From Geminocystis herdmanii PCC 6308 (lineage in GTDB: Bacteria; Cyanobacteriota; Cyanobacteriia; Cyanobacteriales; Cyanobacteriaceae), in NCBI RefSeq assembly GCF_000332235.1, contig NZ_CM001775.1:2448230-2512229 (forward strand): 64,000 bases of DNA, given 5' to 3'. The notes below the pieces were generated by a model. It saw nothing but the letters and a program-made list of their open reading frames with translations, did no database searches and was not told where the DNA came from. Made by a program: the position numbers and the translations under genes. This document shows positions 46,273-54,696 of the stretch, piece by piece (position 1 is the first letter of the stretch; each line of letters opens with the position of its first letter).

Positions 46273-46737
46273 ATGTTTCGTTTAGCCGTTGACAGTGACT
46301 TTGAGATTTTAAGAGAAATATATCGTCTAAGTATCCAAAAATTAGCCCCTAGTTTATATTCTCATGATCAAGTCATCGCTTGGTCTGCTTTCCCTGACAA
46401 TTTTGCTAAATTTCACGACTTTATTTTTCAAGCTGATACATATTTACTAAAAAATCAGACACAAATTATAGGTTTCTGTGGTTTACAATCAGACGGGCAT
46501 ATTGCCTCTTTTTACCTTCACCCTGATTTTACTCGTCAGGGTTATGGCACGACATTATTAACTCATGTGTTAGAAAAAGGCATCTCACAAGGCTTTAAAA
46601 GATTTTACACCGAGGCTAGTTTTTTTTCTCAACCAGTTTTTTCCCGTTGTGGTTTTGAGATTGTGGCAATGGAAACTGTAAAATATGGTGATGTTTCCTT
46701 CGATCGATATAAAATGGAGAAAACAATTAAGAATTAA
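46273..46737 (+). CDS. GNAT-family N-acetyltransferase
   Basis: A 154-residue GNAT protein. The acetyl-CoA loop follows ASFYLHPDFTRQGYGTTLLTHVL (R-Q-G-Y-G-T motif), and the C-terminal part PVFSRCGFEIVAMETVKYGDVSFDRYKMEK has the usual beta-bulge. Start at ATG 46273 (MFRLAVDSDFEILR); an in-frame start at 46234 would add 13 residues. The substrate is unknown. Confidence 0.85.
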   Translation: MFRLAVDSDFEILREIYRLSIQKLAPSLYSHDQVIAWSAFPDNFAKFHDFIFQADTYLLKNQTQIIGFCGLQSDGHIASFYLHPDFTRQGYGTTLLTHVLEKGISQGFKRFYTEASFFSQPVFSRCGFEIVAMETVKYGDVSFDRYKMEKTIKN

Positions 46738-46816
46738 GAATTAAGAATTAAGAATTAAGAATTAAGAATTAAGAATTAAGAATTAAGAATTAAGAATTAA
46801 GAATTAAGAATTAAGA
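46729..46816 (+). repeat. Heptameric tandem repeat (AATTAAG)n
   Basis: About 12 perfect 7-bp units that begin inside the last codons of the GNAT gene, including its stop codon. Confidence 0.9.
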
Positions 46817-46878
46817 AAGTATCCTCTAGTCTCTCTATCTCCCTAATCCTCTAATCCCCTAATCAATGGTAATAATCC

Positions 46879-47460
46879 ATGAGTGAAAATAGTTTTAAAG
46901 CATTTACGAAGGAATTGAAAACCCAATTTTCTATTCTTGGTAGTTTCATCGCCATTTTTTGGATTATCGAAATTATCGATCAGTTTTTCTTTAATGCTCG
47001 TCTCGATTATTTTGGCATAATTCCTCGCAATATAACAGGTTTAAGGGGCATAATTCTTGCTCCTTTTCTCCATGGCGATTTTACTCACCTTATCGCTAAT
47101 ACCTTTCCCTTTGCTATATTGGGTTGGTTAGTAATGTTGCAAAACACCAAAGATTTTTTTACTGTCACCCTCTACTCCATCTTTTTTAGTGGTATGGGAG
47201 TTTGGCTATTTGCTCAACCTAATTCTATTACCGTGGGCGCTAGTGGAGTGGTTTTCGGTTACTTAGGTTTTTTACTATTACGGGGTTACTTTCAAAAAAA
47301 TGCACCCTCGATCGCGCTATCCTTAATGGTAGTTTTTCTCTATGGTGGTATGGTTTGGGGAGTATTGCCTTCTAATCCTCATGTGTCATGGTTAGGACAT
47401 TTATTTGGTTTTATTGGCGGTATTGTCGCCGCTAAGGCAATCTCAGAAACACATTCTTAG
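46879..47460 (+). CDS. Rhomboid-family intramembrane serine protease
   Basis: A 193-residue membrane protein with about six helices. The catalytic serine lies in VGASGVVFGYLG (residue about 117) and the catalytic histidine in SWLGHLFGFIGG (about 172); HGDFTHLIANTFPF is the L1-loop/TM2 histidine region. Predicted to cleave transmembrane helices of other proteins. Confidence 0.88.
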   Translation: MSENSFKAFTKELKTQFSILGSFIAIFWIIEIIDQFFFNARLDYFGIIPRNITGLRGIILAPFLHGDFTHLIANTFPFAILGWLVMLQNTKDFFTVTLYSIFFSGMGVWLFAQPNSITVGASGVVFGYLGFLLLRGYFQKNAPSIALSLMVVFLYGGMVWGVLPSNPHVSWLGHLFGFIGGIVAAKAISETHS

Positions 47461-47471
47461 ACTAAAAATTT

Positions 47472-47535
47472 GTTAATTGTTAATTATTCATTATTAATTA
47501 TTCATTATTCATTATTAATTATTCATTATTCATTA
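47472..47535 (+). repeat. Tandem repeat (TTAATTATTCATTATTCA)-type
   Basis: Seven-base units TTAATTA/TTCATTA alternate in the 79 bp between the rhomboid and riboflavin synthase genes. Confidence 0.75.
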
Positions 47536-47539
47536 ATTT

Positions 47540-48226
47540 GTGTTTACAGGATTAATACAAGGTTTAGGAAATATCAAAACGTTGGGAAATGATTTATTTG
47601 TCATTGACATCGATAAAAATGCCAAAAATGTGATTTGTACAGATTTAGCCATCGGTGATAGCGTGGCGGTAGATGGTATCTGTTTGACGGTGGAAAAAAT
47701 TACTGGTAATGGTTTTATTGCCACGGCTTCCCCTGAGACTTTACAACGTACCACTTTAAGTGAAAGTACCAAGAAAAATAAGAAAGTAAACCTCGAAACT
47801 TCTTTGCGCGTAGGGAGTAAAATAGGAGGACACTTTGTTAGTGGTCATGTGGATGGAGTTGGTTGTTTGTTAGAATCGGTAAATAGTCAAAAAGCGTGGG
47901 AAATGACTTTTACTGCACCTTCTTACCTACAAACTCAGTGGCATGATTATATTTCCCCTTACATTGTTTCTAAAGCTAGTATTGCGGTTAATGGTATTAG
48001 TCTAACTATTGCGGATTGCGATCGAGAGGGTAAATGGTTTACAGTAGCGGTAATACCCCATACCTATCAGGAAACGAATTTATCTTTATTGCAATCGGGG
48101 GATGAAGTGAATTTAGAAAGTGATATACTAGGCAAATATGTCGATCGATTAATTAGTCATCGTCTAGGAAATAAAACGATTCAGGAAAATATCACCCTAG
48201 ATTTTTTGTTACAACACGGTTATTAA
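47540..48226 (+). CDS. ribE: Riboflavin synthase, alpha chain
   Basis: Trimeric enzyme making riboflavin from two molecules of 6,7-dimethyl-8-ribityllumazine. The 228 residues comprise two lumazine-binding domains in tandem: FTGLIQGLG ... AVDGICLTV ... TSLRVGSKIGGHFVSGHVDGVG and then SKASIAVNGISLTIADCD ... NLESDILGKYVDRL. The start is GTG 47540, since the N-terminal MFTG is universally conserved and no ATG is near. Monocistronic. Confidence 0.93.
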   Translation: MFTGLIQGLGNIKTLGNDLFVIDIDKNAKNVICTDLAIGDSVAVDGICLTVEKITGNGFIATASPETLQRTTLSESTKKNKKVNLETSLRVGSKIGGHFVSGHVDGVGCLLESVNSQKAWEMTFTAPSYLQTQWHDYISPYIVSKASIAVNGISLTIADCDREGKWFTVAVIPHTYQETNLSLLQSGDEVNLESDILGKYVDRLISHRLGNKTIQENITLDFLLQHGY

Positions 48227-48240
48227 TGAACAATGAACAA

Positions 48241-48320
48241 TAGACATCTCCAGAAAAGATTTTTTATTGGTTTGTAGTAAGGGCTTCAGCCCTCTAAATC
48301 AGAATTAATGGAGAAGTCTA
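48241..48320 (+). repeat. 80-bp TAGAC...GTCTA MITE, copy 3
   Basis: Exactly 80 bp, from TAGACATCTCCAGAAAAGAT to AATGGAGAAGTCTA, with hairpin AGGGCTTCAGCCCT. It aligns with 20076-20155. Its ends TAGACWTCTCCA/TGGAGAAGTCTA are a good inverted repeat. Confidence 0.75.
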
Positions 48321-48340
48321 ATGTACAATTTTCCCTACTT

Positions 48341-48442
48341 CATCAAAACACTTTTTCAGCAAACCCTAACTAACTCTTAACCTAAAACCTAACACCCTTT
48401 CCGAAACCTACCCTCATCAAAAGACTTTTTCGGCAACCCCTA
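48341..48442 (-). mobile_element. Two solo ends of the TAGGGTTTGCTGA MITE family
   Basis: On the minus strand, 48442 reads TAGGGGTTGCCGAAAAAGTC...TTTTGATGAGGG and 48368 reads TAGGGTTTGCTGAAAAAGTG...TTTTGATGAAG. Both match the left end of 36169 and 43279, but no right end follows. The first one supplies the last codons and stop of rsmE. Confidence 0.65.
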
Positions 48443-49154
48443 CATTTTCTTCAACACTAGCAATTAAAGACATTACCATAATCGGTGCAGTCACGGCTCT
48501 TAATATCCTTTTCCCTAACGAGATTTCTTGAAAGCCCTGTTCGATCGAACTCTGTACTTCATCAGGAGTCCAACCACCTTCGCAACCTGTGGCAATAATC
48601 ATTTTTTGGGGGAAAAAATCTTGGGGAAGAAAATGCAGTAAATGGGGGGCGTTCGATCGAGCTACAGCGATATATTTAGGAATATTCACAGTAGAAACTG
48701 AGGAAAAAGCCTCTTTAACAGGGATAGGAGAAGCAATATAAGGCACAATTAAGCGTTCGGATTGTTCTGAGGCTTCTATGGCAATTTTACGCCATCTTTC
48801 GAGCTTATTCTCCTTCGGTTTAACAATAGTTCGATCGCTGATGACAGGTTGTAATGAATTTACCCCTAATTCCGTGACACAACGAATAATATCCTCAAAA
48901 CCGTTACCTTTAGGCAAAGCAATAATTAAGTTTACATCACAAGACAACTCTCGATCGTCCTGAAGAAAATCAACTATTTCACCACCATCGGCAGTTAATT
49001 TAACTTGCCACCCCTTGCCTTTACCATCAAGGGCGATGAAATTATCTCCATTATTTAATCTTACTACCCTACGCAAATAATGTTCTTGATCTGACTGTAG
49101 ATGAATCAGACTATCTTGTTTTTGACTGGAATTAATAACTATACGATACAGCAA
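48417..49154 (-). CDS. rsmE: 16S rRNA (uracil-1498-N3)-methyltransferase RsmE
   Basis: SPOUT-class methyltransferase for U1498 of 16S rRNA. The 245-residue protein has the N-terminal PUA-like region HLQSDQEHYLRRVVRL, then IALPKGNGFEDIIRCVTELGV and ISDRTIVKP. The C-terminal knot is MIIATGCEGGWTPDEV ... LGKRILRAVTAPIMVMSLIASVE. The natural C-terminus appears to be near VEEN; the last eight residues (GVAEKVF region) and stop TGA are encoded by a MITE end. Confidence 0.92.
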   Translation of the reverse strand: MLYRIVINSSQKQDSLIHLQSDQEHYLRRVVRLNNGDNFIALDGKGKGWQVKLTADGGEIVDFLQDDRELSCDVNLIIALPKGNGFEDIIRCVTELGVNSLQPVISDRTIVKPKENKLERWRKIAIEASEQSERLIVPYIASPIPVKEAFSSVSTVNIPKYIAVARSNAPHLLHFLPQDFFPQKMIIATGCEGGWTPDEVQSSIEQGFQEISLGKRILRAVTAPIMVMSLIASVEENVGVAEKVF

Positions 49155-49171
49155 TTTTTTAAAATTTGAAG

Positions 49172-49459
49172 TTATTTGATGAAAACAAGTTTAGCAATTA
49201 TTCCGAGTAAACCTATAAACATTACCGATATGAGGATGTTTAATCTTGCTTCAACTCCATCAACTCTTTTATTCATGTTTGATTGAGTATCGTCTAATCT
49301 TTTGTTTACTGCATTAACTTCAGTTTTGATAGTCGCTACATCAATTTTTAACTCGATAATATCATTAGATATTGTTTCTAATTTTCGATCGATTTTCTCA
49401 AATTTAGAATTTATTAAATCCTTTAACTCTTTTAAATCGTTATCCGTAATAGTACTCAT
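49172..49459 (-). CDS. Coiled-coil protein with C-terminal membrane helix, family member 3
   Basis: A 95-residue paralogue: MSTITDNDLKELKDLINSKFE, coiled coil (KIDRKLETISNDIIELKIDVATIK, VNAVNKRLDDTQSNMNKRVDGVEARLN) and end ISVMFIGLLGIIAKLVFIK. It ends 17 bp downstream of the rsmE start on the same strand, so rsmE may be transcribed with it. The AGGAGTAA leader hairpin of members 1, 2 and 4 is absent here. Confidence 0.75.
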   Translation of the reverse strand: MSTITDNDLKELKDLINSKFEKIDRKLETISNDIIELKIDVATIKTEVNAVNKRLDDTQSNMNKRVDGVEARLNILISVMFIGLLGIIAKLVFIK

Positions 49460-49493
49460 AATAAATTTTTCATAAACTTATACTTGTATTCTA

Positions 49494-49556
49494 TCATCTA
49501 TCATCTATCTCCCTATCTCCCTATCTCCCTATCTCCCTATCTCCCTATCTCCTAAC
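49494..49556 (+). repeat. Octameric tandem repeat (CCCTATCT)n
   Basis: About seven units of 8 bp between gltD and the coiled-coil gene. Confidence 0.85.
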
Positions 49557-51038
49557 CTATGGTAAATCAGAGTAACCCATTAAGAATCGATCGCACTCTT
49601 TAGCTACTCCGCGCCCTTCGTTAAACGCCCATACCACAAGGCTTTGACCACGACGACAATCTCCTGCTGCAAATACATTGGGAATACTGGTAGCATATTC
49701 TCCATATTCAGCTTTAATGTTACTACGATCGTCTTTTTCTAGTCCCATTTGTTCTAAAAGGAATTGTTCTGGTCCTAAAAAACCCATAGCTAATAACACT
49801 AATTGTGCAGGAAGTCTTTTTTCTGTGCCTTCCATGGGGTTAGGAATAAAGCGCCCTTGTTCATTCCTTGCCCATTCTACCTCTACGGTGTGGACTGCGG
49901 TAACGTTGCCTTCTGCGTCACCTTCAAATTTAGTCGCAGTGGTAGTATAAACTCTGGGATCATCTCCAAATTTAGCGGCAGCTTCTTCTTGCCCGTAGTC
50001 GAGGCGATAAATTTTAGGATATTCGGGCCAAGGGTTGTTTTTTGCTCTTACTTGGGGCGGTTGAGGCATAATTTCTAATTGAGTAACACTATTACAACCA
50101 TGACGAACGGATGTACCTACACAGTCAGTTCCCGTGTCTCCTCCCCCAATGATTACTACGTCTTTACCTTCGGCACTAATTACACCTTCTTGATTGCTGT
50201 TTAAAACCGCTTTAGTGTTAGCCGTTAAAAATTCCATAGCGAAATGAATACCTTTGAACGATCGACCTTCTATGGGCAAATCACGGGGTTTTCCTGCCCC
50301 AATGGCAAGGATGACAGCATCATTTTCTTTAACTAAAGTTTCCGCAGAAATATCTTTCCCGATGGTAGTATTACAGACAAATTTAATACCTTCTTCTTCT
50401 AAAACTCCAATACGGCGCATGACGACTTCTTCTTTATCGAGTTTCATGTTAGGAATACCGTACATAAGCAATCCACCGGGTCGATCGTCTTTTTCGTAAA
50501 CCGTGACAGTATGCCCAGCTTTGTTGAGTTGTGCCGCCGCCGATAATCCAGCAGGACCTGATCCGACGATGGCAACTTTTTTCCCCGTGCGTTTTTCGGG
50601 GGGTTGAGATGTTACCCAGCCTTGATCCCAACCATGATCAATAATTGAACATTCAATGTTTTTAATGGTTACGGGAGGATTATTAATACCTAGTACACAA
50701 GAACCCTCACAGGGGGCAGGGCAAACTCTACCAGTAAATTCGGGGAAGTTGTTGGTTTTGTGAAGTCGATCGAGGGCTTCTTTCCACAACCCTCGATAAA
50801 TCAAATCATTCCATTCAGGAATCAAGTTATTAACAGGGCAACCACTAGCCATGCCACTGATTAACTCTCCAGTATGACAAAAAGGAGTACCGCAGTCCAT
50901 ACATCTAGCTCCCTGATTGCGTAATGTTTCTTCGGGGAGGTGTAGATGAAATTCATCCCAATTTTGGATTCTTTCGAGAGGCTCTTTGTCAACGGGTAAT
51001 TCTCTAGTAAATTCTAAAAATCCTGTGGGTTTTCCCAT
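49557..51038 (-). CDS. gltD: Glutamate synthase small subunit (NADPH) / Fe-S flavoprotein
   Basis: Beta subunit of NADPH-GOGAT, channelling electrons to the large subunit for ammonium assimilation. The 493 residues start [13 protein letters not shown]. Iron-sulfur ligands are [15 protein letters not shown] and CPAPCEGSC; the FAD site is [17 protein letters not shown] (about residue 150) and the NADPH site [13 protein letters not shown] (about 292). Final FAD motif [21 protein letters not shown]. gltB is not adjacent. Confidence 0.92.
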   Translation of the reverse strand: MGKPTGFLEFTRELPVDKEPLERIQNWDEFHLHLPEETLRNQGARCMDCGTPFCHTGELISGMASGCPVNNLIPEWNDLIYRGLWKEALDRLHKTNNFPEFTGRVCPAPCEGSCVLGINNPPVTIKNIECSIIDHGWDQGWVTSQPPEKRTGKKVAIVGSGPAGLSAAAQLNKAGHTVTVYEKDDRPGGLLMYGIPNMKLDKEEVVMRRIGVLEEEGIKFVCNTTIGKDISAETLVKENDAVILAIGAGKPRDLPIEGRSFKGIHFAMEFLTANTKAVLNSNQEGVISAEGKDVVIIGGGDTGTDCVGTSVRHGCNSVTQLEIMPQPPQVRAKNNPWPEYPKIYRLDYGQEEAAAKFGDDPRVYTTTATKFEGDAEGNVTAVHTVEVEWARNEQGRFIPNPMEGTEKRLPAQLVLLAMGFLGPEQFLLEQMGLEKDDRSNIKAEYGEYATSIPNVFAAGDCRRGQSLVVWAFNEGRGVAKECDRFLMGYSDLP

Positions 51039-51607
51039 ATTTCTATCCTATAAAATTGAACTTTTGTCAAGGTAAATTAATTGTTTTTTGTCAGAAAATC
51101 ATAACAAATTTTATCAACTTTTTTGCTATTTAGTATCATAAAATGCTATTAATAATTAACTATCTGCTATGGTCGATCGACGGCGAGATAATGACCTGAA
51201 AAAGTCTATAACTAAGAATTATGATATTGATTAATCTGACAATATTTTCTCTAATTTTAACTTAACCTTTTAATCATAAGTGTAGCGTTTTACTCGATTT
51301 ATTCACTATTTTAGAGATTAATTTAAACTTTTTTTAATGATTCTTAATATTTCGATCGAGCTGATAACTTCCTTAATACCTCGGACTGTTGAGAAACCAA
51401 CAGTAAGATTAACTTAAAACGATAAGTGAGTGAGCAGAATTAATTGTATTTTAAGAAAGGCAAGAGGCAACATGGTATTGAGAAAATTTTATTAATTCCA
51501 AAGTCCACAATCTATTTTGTATCAGTACTTAGATGAATTTTTAATTTTTTTGTGCATTGTCACTACAGATCATGAGAAAATAAAAAAATCTCAATATTGT
51601 AAATCCT
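51039..51607. promoter_or_regulatory. Divergent gltD/ilvD intergenic region
   Basis: 569 bp without a protein gene. A hairpin CTGTTG-AGAAAC-CAACAG lies at 51386-51403 followed by 200 bp of AT-rich DNA before ilvD. It could be a small RNA or part of an ilvD leader, but no terminator or known riboswitch was recognised. Confidence 0.4.
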
Positions 51608-53296
51608 ATGACAGAAAATTTAAAAAGTAAAGCTATTACCCAAGGAGTCCAACGATCGCCCAATCGTGCTATGCTTAGAGCCGTTGGTTTTGGGGATGAT
51701 GATTTTACCAAGCCTATTGTTGGTATAGCCAATGGATTTAGTACCATCACTCCCTGCAATATGGGTTTAAATGACTTAGCTTTAAAGGCAGAAGCGAGTT
51801 TACGTCAAGCAGGTGGAATGCCCCAAATGTTCGGTACTATTACCATTAGTGACGGTATCTCCATGGGTACAGAAGGCATGAAATACTCCCTCGTTTCCAG
51901 AGATGTCATTGCCGATTCGATCGAAACCGCTTGTACTGGCGAAAGTATGGATGCGGTAATCGCCATTGGTGGTTGCGATAAAAATATGCCAGGGGCGATG
52001 ATTGCCATTGCTCGTATGAATATTCCCGCTATTTTCGTCTATGGTGGTACAATCAAACCCGGACATCACAATGGTAAAGATTTAACAGTAGTTAGTGCCT
52101 TTGAAGCCGTTGGGCAATATAGTGCCGGAAAAATTGACGAAGAAGAATTACTTGCCATTGAGAAAAAAGCCTGTCCGGGTGCAGGTTCGTGTGGCGGTAT
52201 GTTTACAGCCAATACTATGTCTTCTGCCTTTGAAGCGATGGGTATTAGTTTACCCTATTCTTCCACCATGGCAGCCGAAGATCAAGAAAAACTAGAAAGT
52301 ACAGGCAAATCTGCCGAAGTTTTAGTGGAAGCTATCCGCAAACAAATTTTACCCCGTGACATTCTCACTCGCAAAGCCTTTGAAAATGCCATCGCTGTGA
52401 TTATGGCTGTAGGTGGCTCAACTAATTCTGTATTGCACTTACTTGCGATCGCTAATACTATTGGTGTACCCTTGACTTTAGATGATTTTGAGACTATTCG
52501 TCAAAAAGTACCCGTCATTTGTGACTTGAAACCATCAGGGCGTTATGTTACTGTTGACTTACACAAAGCGGGAGGCATTCCTCAAGTTATGAAGATGTTA
52601 TTAGTCAATGGCTTAATTCACCCAGACGCATTAACTATCAGTGGGCAAACCGTAGCGGAAGTATTAGCAGATATTCCCGAAAATCCTCCCGAAAACCAAG
52701 ACGTAATCCGTCAATGGGGTAATCCTTTATATCAAGAAGGGCATTTAGCTATCTTAAAAGGAAACTTAGCCTCCGAAGGTGCAGTTGCCAAAATTAGCGG
52801 TGTAAAAAATCCTACCATAACAGGACCTGCTAGAGTGTTTGAGTCAGAAGAAGAATGTTTAGACGCTATCTTAGCAGGAAAAATTAAAGAAGGGGATGTT
52901 GTCATTGTACGTTATGAAGGACCTGTTGGCGGACCCGGTATGCGGGAAATGTTAGCCCCTACAAGTGCAATTATTGGAGCAGGTTTAGGGGATAAAGTCG
53001 GCTTAATTACTGATGGACGTTTTTCTGGAGGTACTTATGGCTTAGTAGTTGGTCATGTTGCACCTGAAGCGGCCGTGGGAGGTAATATTGCCTTAGTCAA
53101 AGAAGGTGATAGTATTACGATCGATGCCCATCAAAAACTGTTACAAATCAATGTCTCAGACGCAGAATTAGCCCAACGTCGTACTCTTTGGCAACCGCCC
53201 CAACCTCGTTATCCTAGAGGTGTCTTAGGTAAATATGCGAAATTAGTTTCTTCTAGTAGTTTAGGTGCAGTAACTGATTTAAACTTATTCTCTTAA
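51608..53296 (+). CDS. ilvD: Dihydroxy-acid dehydratase
   Basis: Fe-S enzyme of branched-chain amino acid synthesis, dehydrating dihydroxy acids to 2-keto acids. The 562-residue protein has the cluster cysteines [11 protein letters not shown] and [16 protein letters not shown] (cysteines near 120 and 193), plus [21 protein letters not shown] in the C-terminal domain. Length is standard. Start ATG 51608. Monocistronic. Confidence 0.95.
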   Translation: MTENLKSKAITQGVQRSPNRAMLRAVGFGDDDFTKPIVGIANGFSTITPCNMGLNDLALKAEASLRQAGGMPQMFGTITISDGISMGTEGMKYSLVSRDVIADSIETACTGESMDAVIAIGGCDKNMPGAMIAIARMNIPAIFVYGGTIKPGHHNGKDLTVVSAFEAVGQYSAGKIDEEELLAIEKKACPGAGSCGGMFTANTMSSAFEAMGISLPYSSTMAAEDQEKLESTGKSAEVLVEAIRKQILPRDILTRKAFENAIAVIMAVGGSTNSVLHLLAIANTIGVPLTLDDFETIRQKVPVICDLKPSGRYVTVDLHKAGGIPQVMKMLLVNGLIHPDALTISGQTVAEVLADIPENPPENQDVIRQWGNPLYQEGHLAILKGNLASEGAVAKISGVKNPTITGPARVFESEEECLDAILAGKIKEGDVVIVRYEGPVGGPGMREMLAPTSAIIGAGLGDKVGLITDGRFSGGTYGLVVGHVAPEAAVGGNIALVKEGDSITIDAHQKLLQINVSDAELAQRRTLWQPPQPRYPRGVLGKYAKLVSSSSLGAVTDLNLFS

Positions 53297-53515
53297 GAAT
53301 AAAAGAAGTTTGTAGTAATGGCTTTAGCCGTTTATTCATTTTTGGTAGGCGGTGCATCACCCCTACATTGAGTTAACGATAAAAATGAGTAGTTTATTGA
53401 TTTGTGGTGGGCAATGCCCACCCTACTATTACAATATTTATTGCACCATTATTGATTATAATATTTGATGATTGTCACGATAATTTTTTCAAAATAAATC
53501 ACTTTGGTAGCTAAA

Positions 53516-54235
53516 ATGTCCATGAATCGATCGAATATTTCCCATCAAAATATTTTATTAAATAGTAAGTATTTAAGATGTTTAAATACTCGAAAAACTT
53601 ATTTATTTCTTTTAGGTTTAACTTTAACCGTAGGGGATATAAAATTAATTTTAGCTACTGGTATTTTTACGGGAACAATTTTATTTACTTATAGAGTAAA
53701 AAATATAAAATGGAGAAATTATTATAAATATTTTAAAGATATTTTAACTCCTCAAAATAAACAACTAATTTTATCGGTATCAGGAGCAGGAATTTTAGCG
53801 ATTAGTAGCTATTTAATCTTAAATATTTGGACAGAAATTGATAATAAATGGTTAGCCTTTGGCATTATTTGGCAAATTATTTTTAGTTCGATCGGACTTG
53901 GCTTTTTAGGGTGGAAATTGAATCAAAAATCTTCTCCAAAAATACCTAACTTATCGAAATTTGCTGACTTAATTAAAGAATTAAATGCCAATTCTCCCCT
54001 ACAAAGATTATGGGCAATAAATGAAATTATTAAACTCTGGGAAAATAATCAACTTACCTCCGAAGAAATGAGACAAACTCAAGAATATTTTAGCTTATTA
54101 AGAGATTTAGAAACAGAAATTATTATCATCAATAAACTTAATAATATCCTTGAAAAAATTTCAGCAAAAGAAATGCAACCCCTTAATTTTCCCCAACGAA
54201 TTAAGCAAAAAACTCCCTTGATAGTTCGATCGTAA
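53516..54235 (+). CDS. Hypothetical membrane protein
   Basis: A 239-residue protein with N-terminal basic region, four hydrophobic helices (about 30-60, 90-110, 118-145) and a cytosolic C-terminal helical part containing NANSPLQRLWAINEIIKLWENN. This last segment resembles the helical-repeat start seen in several cyanobacterial membrane proteins, but I do not recognise a family. An upstream TTG (53504) could also start translation. Upstream 53306-53420 contains GTAGTAATGGCTTTAGCCGTT-like repeat remnants. Confidence 0.6.
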   Translation: MSMNRSNISHQNILLNSKYLRCLNTRKTYLFLLGLTLTVGDIKLILATGIFTGTILFTYRVKNIKWRNYYKYFKDILTPQNKQLILSVSGAGILAISSYLILNIWTEIDNKWLAFGIIWQIIFSSIGLGFLGWKLNQKSSPKIPNLSKFADLIKELNANSPLQRLWAINEIIKLWENNQLTSEEMRQTQEYFSLLRDLETEIIIINKLNNILEKISAKEMQPLNFPQRIKQKTPLIVRS

Positions 54236-54242
54236 TTTTTGA

Positions 54243-54509
54243 TTATTTGATGAAGATTAATTTTGCAATAATGCCTAATAAAGCGGTGAAAGTTACAGCT
54301 ATTAAGGTATTTAAACGAGTGTCGATACCATCTATTCTTTTTGTTAAACTAACTTCGATCGTATCCAGTCTTTTGTTAATATCAGTTTGACCTTGTTTTA
54401 AGATAGCTATATCTACCTTCATTTCGTTAACGTCTTCTGCTAAATTGTCTAGCTTAGTGTTAATTTGACCTAAGATTTCTTTTAAGTCGGTTTCAATGAT
54501 TGTACTCAT
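54243..54509 (-). CDS. Coiled-coil protein with C-terminal membrane helix, family member 4
   Basis: An 88-residue paralogue starting MSTIIETDLKEILGQINTKLD, with coiled coil (VNEMKVDIAILKQGQTDINKRLD, VSLTKRIDGIDTRLN) and end LIAVTFTALLGIIAKLIFIK, nearly identical at the membrane helix to member 3. The leader hairpin (54541-54562) is present with a covarying base pair. It is convergent with the hypothetical membrane-protein gene, 7 bp apart. Confidence 0.75.
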   Translation of the reverse strand: MSTIIETDLKEILGQINTKLDNLAEDVNEMKVDIAILKQGQTDINKRLDTIEVSLTKRIDGIDTRLNTLIAVTFTALLGIIAKLIFIK

Positions 54510-54540
54510 GGTAAAATTTCCTTATCTTAATAAGTGTTAA

Positions 54541-54562
54541 AGGAGTAGTTGTCCGCTACTCT
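54541..54562 (-). promoter_or_regulatory. Conserved leader hairpin of coiled-coil gene 4
   Basis: GGAGTAG/CTACTCT stem with loop TTGTCCG. Compared with the AGGAGTAA/TTACTCCT stems of genes 1 and 2, the last pair changed from A-T to G-C on both sides, consistent with a selected RNA structure. Confidence 0.55.
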
Positions 54563-54633
54563 TTTTTGTTTTATTTTAACCGATACCCCAATAGTCTTAT
54601 TATACATACATTTTTAAGATAAAACTCAGGTGA

Positions 54634-54682
54634 TTTTGTTGGGTTTCGTATCCTCAACCCAACCTACAATATATCTAATTGT
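54634..54682 (+). repeat. 49-bp dispersed hairpin repeat, copy 2
   Basis: Identical in sequence to 20156-20204 (GTTGGGTT...AACCCAAC, then CTACAATATATCTAATTGT). It lies after the ycf46 gene end. Confidence 0.75.
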
Positions 54683-54696
54683 GATGAAATCTTCAC

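Noticed and set aside
46729-46816. CRISPR array
   Set aside because: The units are 7 bp with no spacers. No CRISPR array with 28-37-nt repeats and unique spacers was seen in the window.
51800-52069. 89-residue minus-strand frame within ilvD
   Set aside because: Antisense shadow of a highly conserved enzyme gene.
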